A stretch of 9,866 nucleotides of DNA from Bacillota bacterium (lineage in GTDB: Bacteria > Bacillota > Clostridia > Peptostreptococcales > Anaerovoracaceae). The stretch's first letter is position 1. Every line of letters begins with the position of its first letter. The stretch spans positions 1 through 9,866 of the forward strand of contig JAUNRL010000031.1 of the NCBI GenBank assembly GCA_030535715.1, read 5' to 3'. The position numbers were made by a program, and so were the translations under genes. Positions 5,954-9,866 of this stretch are shown one piece after another. Under the pieces are notes generated by a model. The model was not told where the DNA came from, did not search any database, and worked only from the letters and a program-made list of their open reading frames with translations.

Positions 5954-7667
5954 TGACTACCCGAACAGCCTCGGCAATGGCTTCCTCTGCCGTCATATCG
6001 GTGCGCTCCGCATCCCGGCGCAGCTTGTATTCCACCATGCCCTCCGCCGCGCCGCGGCCCACAGTGATCCGCAGGGGGATGCCCAGCAGATCCGCGTCCT
6101 TGAACTTGACGCCGGGACGCTCTTTGCGGTCGTCGAGCATGACTTCCACGCCCGCCTCCCGCAGCGCCTGGTAAATCCGTTCCGCCACGCCGCTCTGGAT
6201 CTCATCATCCGGCTTCATCAGGGTGATGATCACATGATAGGGCGCCACCGACATGGGCCAGATGATCCCGTTGTCGTCGTGATGCTGTTCCACCACCGCC
6301 GCCAGCGTCCGGCTCACGCCGATGCCGTAGCAGCCCATGACGATGGGATAGCTCTCCATTTTTTCGTCTTTATAGCAAGCGCCCATGGATTCACTGTACT
6401 TGGCGCCCAGTTTGAAGACCTGGCCCACCTCGATGCCCCGGGCGTATTTCACCGGCGCGCCGCAGACCGGACAGGGCTCCCCCTCGCCCAGCACCTTGAT
6501 GTCCGTCACGATGTCGCCGCGGTAATCCCGTCCATAGTTGACATTTTTTATGTGATGATCGGCCTTGCAGGCTCCCGCGCAGAGGTTCTTCTGCCCCGGC
6601 AGTTCGCTGTCAACGACGATGGTGCAGTCGTGCAGTCCCACCGGACCGGTGAAGCCGCCGACGCAGCCGGTGGCCGCGCCCATGGCCTCTTCGTCCGCAA
6701 AGGCAATGGCGTGTTCGGAGATATCCAGCGCATTGACCAGTTTGGTCATGTTCAGTTCCCGGTCGCCCCGGACGAAGGCGGCCACATAGCCGTCCTCCTG
6801 CCCTTCCTCATTGTATTTCACAAAGAGCAGCGCCTTCATGGTCTGGGATTTGTCCAGGCCCAGATCATCGGCCACCGCTTCAATGGTGGATGATCCCGGC
6901 GTATAAACTTCCTCCATGGGGAGCTCGGGACCGTCCGTTGCCTTGGCATTGACGCACTCCGCACGTTCGATGGTCGCCGCCATGCTGCACTTCTCGCAGT
7001 AGGCGATCTCACTCTCGCCCACCTCCGACAAAGCCGTGAACTCATGAGAATTGCTGCCACCGATGGCGCCCGAGTCCGCCTCCACCGGGCGGAAGATCAG
7101 GCCACACCGGGTGAAGATCCGCTCGTAAGCCTCGTACATGATCCGGTAACTCTCGTCCAGCCCCGCCTCATCCCGGTCGAAGGAATAGGCGTCCTTCATG
7201 ATGAACTCCCGGCTGCGCATCAGTCCGAAGCGGGGCCGGGCCTCATCCCGGTACTTGGTCTGAATCTGGTAGAGATTCATGGGCAGCTGCCGGTAGGAGG
7301 AGATGTCATGGCGTACGATGTCGGTGAAGATTTCCTCGTGGGTCGGTCCGAGACAGAACTCCCGGTCGTTGCGGTCCCGCAGGCGCCACAGCTCCGGTCC
7401 GTAAGCCGACCAGCGGCCCGACTCCTGCCAGAGCTCCGCCGGCTGAATGGCCGACATATGAATTTCCTGGGCGCCGGAGGCATCCATCTCCTGGCGGACG
7501 ATCTCCTCGATCTTGCGGATGGACCGCCAGCCCAGAGGCATGAAGCCGTATACGCCGGAAACCAGCTTGCGGATCATTCCCGCCCGCAGCAGCAGAATGT
7601 GGCTGGGGATCTCCGCTTCCGCCGGAACCTCCCGCAGTGTTTTAAAGTGCATGGTTGAACATTTCAT
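5934..7667 (-). CDS. proS: Prolyl-tRNA synthetase, bacterial type with editing domain
   Basis: This 577-residue cytoplasmic class II aminoacyl-tRNA synthetase charges tRNA-Pro with proline. The N-terminal catalytic part contains the PTHEE motif (108-112), motif 2 (RDEARPRFGLMRSREF, 140-155) and motif 3 (GCYGIGVSRT, 445-454). Between motifs 2 and 3 lies the INS editing domain (about 225-385), with the KALLF motif whose Lys278 corresponds to the lysine needed for clearing Ala-tRNA-Pro in E. coli. Two CxxC pairs (CEKC at 224-227, CPVC at 399-402) bracket the insertion. The anticodon-binding domain occupies about 476-570. The ATG at 7667 is preferred, with AGGAG 9 nt upstream and the family's N-terminal pattern following; an ATG five codons later is possible. 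It follows ispDF by 42 nt, an order known in Clostridia. No T-box leader fits in that gap. Length is normal for the family. Confidence 0.97.
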   Translation of the reverse strand: MKCSTMHFKTLREVPAEAEIPSHILLLRAGMIRKLVSGVYGFMPLGWRSIRKIEEIVRQEMDASGAQEIHMSAIQPAELWQESGRWSAYGPELWRLRDRNDREFCLGPTHEEIFTDIVRHDISSYRQLPMNLYQIQTKYRDEARPRFGLMRSREFIMKDAYSFDRDEAGLDESYRIMYEAYERIFTRCGLIFRPVEADSGAIGGSNSHEFTALSEVGESEIAYCEKCSMAATIERAECVNAKATDGPELPMEEVYTPGSSTIEAVADDLGLDKSQTMKALLFVKYNEEGQEDGYVAAFVRGDRELNMTKLVNALDISEHAIAFADEEAMGAATGCVGGFTGPVGLHDCTIVVDSELPGQKNLCAGACKADHHIKNVNYGRDYRGDIVTDIKVLGEGEPCPVCGAPVKYARGIEVGQVFKLGAKYSESMGACYKDEKMESYPIVMGCYGIGVSRTLAAVVEQHHDDNGIIWPMSVAPYHVIITLMKPDDEIQSGVAERIYQALREAGVEVMLDDRKERPGVKFKDADLLGIPLRITVGRGAAEGMVEYKLRRDAERTDMTAEEAIAEAVRVVNEERHG

Positions 7668-7688
7668 GTAGTCTTTCTCCTCTTTTCC

Positions 7689-7701
7689 CGGGCCGCGCCC
7701 G
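7689..7701. repeat. Small GC-rich inverted repeat between ispDF and proS
   Basis: CGGGC-CGC-GCCCG forms a 5-bp stem with a 3-nt loop in the 42-nt gap. On the transcribed (minus) strand it is followed by GGAAAAGAGGAG, not a U-run, so it is unlikely to stop operon transcription. On the plus strand it is followed by TTATTGTTTT and looks like a weak terminator for antisense transcription. The role is unknown. Confidence 0.3.
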
Positions 7702-7709
7702 TTATTGTT

Positions 7710-8855
7710 TTACCGATAAATCGAAGCCGCCGCCTGACAGGCGATCCCTTCTTCTCTGCCGGTGAACCCCAGCTTTTCCGTGGTGGTGGCCTTGATGCTG
7801 ACCCGGCTGCGGTCGATGTCCAGGCACTCCGCCACCGCATCCCGCATAGCCTCTGTCCAGGGCCGCAGTTTCGGCCGCTGGGCGATCACCGTCACGTCCA
7901 CGTTGCCGATCCGGTAAAAGGCATCCTCCAGTTTACGCCGGACGTCCGCCAGAAGCAGCATGCTGGAGATGCCCTCATATGCCGGATCCGTGTCCGGGAA
8001 GTGCAGGCCGATGTCCCCCATCCCGGCGGCGCCCAGCAGGGCATCCATCAGGGCATGAACCAGCACATCCGCATCGGAGTGACCTTCCAACCCCTTTTCG
8101 AAGGGAATCTCCACCCCGCCGAGAATCAGCTTCCGTCCCTCCGCCAGACGGTGGACGTCGAATCCGGTTCCGATCCGGTTTTCCATAGGCAGGTCCTCCC
8201 TTGTGGTGATCTTGATGTTCTGGTATTCGCCGTCGACGATGGCGATCTGACCGCCGGCGTGCTCCACGATGGCCGCGTCGTCCGTTCCACAGAAGGAATC
8301 GTCGTAGGCTTTTTCGTAGGCGTCGATCAGCAGGGACTTGCGGAACCCCTGCGGCGTCTGCACGGAGACATAGTCCTTTCGGTCCACGCTCTCGCTGCTC
8401 TCTCCGCCCAGTTTGCGGACGCTGTTTTTCATGGCCACGCAGGCTATCGCCGCGCCCGTTTTCGCCGTCTCCCGCAACACATTTCTGACGACCTCTTCGC
8501 TGATGAACGGTCTGGCCCCATCATGGATGAGCACGTATTCCACGCCCGGTTTTTTCTGGTTCATTTCCTGCAGCGCATTATACACGGAATCCTGCCGCTG
8601 CCGCCCGCCGGCCACCACGGACTCCACCTTGGCCAGTCCGTAGTCGCGGATCAGCTCCTCGCACATCTGCACATAATCCTCTCCGGCCACGACAAAAATG
8701 TGATCGATGGCGTCCATGTTCTCAAAGGTCCTCATGGCCCTGATGAGAACCGGCTGCCCGCCGATCTTCAGAAACTGCTTGGGGAGATCGGAACCCATCC
8801 GGCTTCCTCTTCCCCCTGCTGCGATAATCGCCGCTACGCGTCTTCCTTCAAACAT
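7710..8855 (-). CDS. ispDF: Bifunctional IspD-IspF: MEP cytidylyltransferase / MEcPP synthase
   Basis: This 381-residue fusion carries two non-consecutive steps of the MEP isoprenoid pathway. Residues 1-223 are IspD (2-C-methyl-D-erythritol 4-phosphate cytidylyltransferase): AAGGRGSRMG with Arg19, PKQFL with Lys26, HDGARP (111-116), Arg159, QTPQGF and NIKITT with Lys215. Residues 224-381 are IspF (2-C-methyl-D-erythritol 2,4-cyclodiphosphate synthase): GFDVHRL (metal ligands Asp233, His235), GHSDADVLVHA (His267) and TTTEKLGFTG. The usual DT after the central strand of IspD is NS (144-145), a mild change. The join is abrupt: the terminal helix that normally follows the EDL of IspD is missing and IspF starts at once. 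The ATG at 8855 has AGGAGGAGG 6 nt upstream. The gene lies 49 nt after the YacL-like gene. Fusions of these enzymes are known elsewhere, while separate genes are usual in Firmicutes. Both active sites look intact. Confidence 0.96.
   Translation of the reverse strand: MFEGRRVAAIIAAGGRGSRMGSDLPKQFLKIGGQPVLIRAMRTFENMDAIDHIFVVAGEDYVQMCEELIRDYGLAKVESVVAGGRQRQDSVYNALQEMNQKKPGVEYVLIHDGARPFISEEVVRNVLRETAKTGAAIACVAMKNSVRKLGGESSESVDRKDYVSVQTPQGFRKSLLIDAYEKAYDDSFCGTDDAAIVEHAGGQIAIVDGEYQNIKITTREDLPMENRIGTGFDVHRLAEGRKLILGGVEIPFEKGLEGHSDADVLVHALMDALLGAAGMGDIGLHFPDTDPAYEGISSMLLLADVRRKLEDAFYRIGNVDVTVIAQRPKLRPWTEAMRDAVAECLDIDRSRVSIKATTTEKLGFTGREEGIACQAAASIYR
8184..8199 (-). promoter_or_regulatory. Internal ribosome binding site and ATG at the start of the IspF half
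   Basis: Inside the fused frame the minus strand has GGAGG (8199-8195), an 8-nt spacer and ATG (8186-8184), which is codon 224. Translation from here would give a 158-residue protein, the size of ordinary free IspF (about 155-160). The site lies exactly at the domain boundary, which suggests that the two genes were once adjacent with ispF keeping its own start. Free IspF production is inference. Confidence 0.55.
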
Positions 8856-8891
8856 TTGTCGCCTCCTCCTTCCGGGTGGAGTGCTTCCGCT

Positions 8892-8903
8892 GCGCGGCCG
8901 CGC
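8892..8903. repeat. 12-bp perfect GC palindrome just after the YacL-like gene
   Basis: GCGCGGCCGCGC is its own reverse complement and lies one base beyond the stop codon of the YacL-like gene, in the 49-nt gap before ispDF. It can form only a 4-bp stem with a 4-nt loop and has no U-run after it. The same 12-mer occurs inside pcrA at 1474-1485, and its 9-base core recurs in two other gaps. Confidence 0.45.
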
Positions 8904-8904
8904 T

Positions 8905-9866
8905 TCATCGGATCCCCGCCGGACGGGCGAAGATCATTCTTCCCGCCGTCGTCTGCAGTACACTGGTTACCACCACTTTCAGGGTTTGGCCGATGAACCG
9001 CCGTCCGTCTTCCACGACGATCATGGTTCCATCGTCCAGATAGGCTACCGCCTGATCCTGCTCCCTGCCTTCCTTAACCAGAGACACGATCATCTCTTCG
9101 CCGGGAAGGACCACCGGTTTCAGGGTGTTGGCCAGTTCGTTGATGTTGAGCACTTCTACGCCCTTGATGGCAGCCACCTTGTTGAGATTGAAGTCGTTGG
9201 TCACCACCTTGCCGTTCATGATCCGGGCCAGTTTCAGCAGCTTGACGTCCACTTCGGGGATCTCTTCCAGGGATTTTTCCTCGGCCGTGTTGTAAATCTC
9301 GATGCCGTACTCCGTCTGGATCTTATTGAGGATATCCAGTCCCCGCCGGCCCCGGTTCCGCTTCAGGGAATCGGAGGAATCGGCGATGTGACGCAGTTCC
9401 ACCAGAACGAATTCCGGAATCACGATGGAACCTTCGACGAATCCCGTATGCAGGATATCATAGATCCGGCCGTCGATGATGACGCTGGTATCCAGAATTT
9501 TCGGCATGGATTCAGACTTGCCTTTGTCTCCCCGCCCCGCAGGAATGAAATCCGGCCGATTGCTCAGAATGGCCGTACCGATCTCCTTGCCCCTGCTCGT
9601 TGCGATAACGATCCCCAGGAAACCCAGAATCAGATAGGTGATGATATTGAACATCACCTTCAGAACCGGGATCTGGATGCCGTTGTACAGGCCGGTCAGC
9701 AGGTAGGCCACAATCAGGCCAAGAATCAGGCCGATGGCCGTGAACAGGATATCGTTGTTGGACGCCTTTTTCAGGTCCGACTTGATGTTGTCCGCCGCCT
9801 TCTGCCCGCGCCTGCTCAGCACCGGCGCCAGTTTATAAAAGAATAATCCAAAGATAATTGCGAACG
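8905..9866 (-). CDS. yacL: YacL-like membrane PIN-TRAM domain protein (N-terminus cut by window edge)
   Basis: The visible 319 residues form the C-terminal part of a YacL-family protein: membrane segments, then a PIN ribonuclease-like domain, then a TRAM RNA-binding domain. Numbering from the GTG codon at 9822, hydrophobic segments lie at about 25-45 and 55-75, and another (FAIIFGLFFYKLAP) runs into the window edge. The PIN domain (about 107-232) begins KILDTSVIIDGRI with acidic residues Asp111 and Asp117, and continues with Glu142, Asp192 and Asp210, the expected metal-binding set. The TRAM region spans about 235-298. B. subtilis YacL is about 366 residues with an N-terminal membrane part, so roughly 45 residues are missing. 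The frame is open to the edge, so GTG 9822 is an internal Val. In other Firmicutes this gene lies between disA and ispD, as the neighbours here suggest. Its RNA substrate is not known to me. Confidence 0.92.
   Translation of the reverse strand, partial: FAIIFGLFFYKLAPVLSRRGQKAADNIKSDLKKASNNDILFTAIGLILGLIVAYLLTGLYNGIQIPVLKVMFNIITYLILGFLGIVIATSRGKEIGTAILSNRPDFIPAGRGDKGKSESMPKILDTSVIIDGRIYDILHTGFVEGSIVIPEFVLVELRHIADSSDSLKRNRGRRGLDILNKIQTEYGIEIYNTAEEKSLEEIPEVDVKLLKLARIMNGKVVTNDFNLNKVAAIKGVEVLNINELANTLKPVVLPGEEMIVSLVKEGREQDQAVAYLDDGTMIVVEDGRRFIGQTLKVVVTSVLQTTAGRMIFARPAGIR

Noticed and set aside
7689..7709. Rho-independent terminator between ispDF and proS
   Set aside because: The stem is only 5 bp, and the T-rich tract follows it on the plus strand, opposite to the direction of the operon.
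9820..9822. GTG at 9822 as start of the YacL-like protein
   Set aside because: The frame stays open upstream to the window edge and encodes a hydrophobic segment, as expected for the N-terminal membrane part of YacL.
1..9866. tRNA, rRNA, CRISPR array, insertion sequence, defence or phage genes
   Set aside because: Gaps are too short for most of these and no cloverleaf, spaced repeats, transposase or phage motifs were seen on either strand.

Overview
The window looks like chromosomal DNA from a GC-rich (about 55-60 % by eye) low-copy housekeeping region of a Clostridia-type Firmicute. The evidence is the PIN/TRAM (YacL-like) - ispD - ispF - proS order, which I know from Clostridia and Bacillus downstream of disA, a PcrA-type helicase followed by ligA, and a LigA and a TrpB2 of the kind common in Lachnospiraceae and relatives. 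The family cannot be fixed from this window alone. Every supported gene lies on the minus strand, so transcription runs from high to low coordinates, and coding density is very high: all intergenic sequence together is only about 360 nt, with no gap over 170 nt.

Right part (9866 to 5934): a YacL-like membrane PIN-TRAM protein cut by the window edge; a fused IspD-IspF enzyme for two steps of the MEP isoprenoid pathway; and a full-length bacterial prolyl-tRNA synthetase with its editing insertion. Gaps are 49 and 42 nt, so this is probably one operon. The ispF half of the fusion has its own in-frame ATG behind a well-placed GGAGG, so a free IspF may also be made.

Middle (5953 to 4362): after proS the canonical order breaks. 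A 72-codon ORF overlaps the end of proS by 20 nt and the start of the next gene by an ATGA overlap. It carries only the N-terminal signature of a chromate-transporter (CHR) protein and looks like a deletion remnant. It is followed by a complete TrpB2-type tryptophan synthase beta subunit with no trpA beside it, probably used for indole salvage.

Left part (4361 to 1): a 167-nt gap contains the best promoter candidate in the window (an extended -10 element), short repeats around it, and a GC-rich direct repeat just before a strong ribosome binding site. This starts what looks like a second unit: a site-2-protease-family (M50) membrane metalloprotease that starts at TTG, the PcrA/UvrD helicase, and the N-terminal part of an NAD-dependent DNA ligase (cut by the window edge). 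PcrA and LigA work together in DNA repair and replication.

I found no RNA genes, insertion sequences, CRISPR arrays or defence genes, and no convincing novel multi-gene system. The points most worth a second look are the CHR remnant and its overlaps, the internal ispF start, and the compact regulatory gap upstream of the M50 gene.
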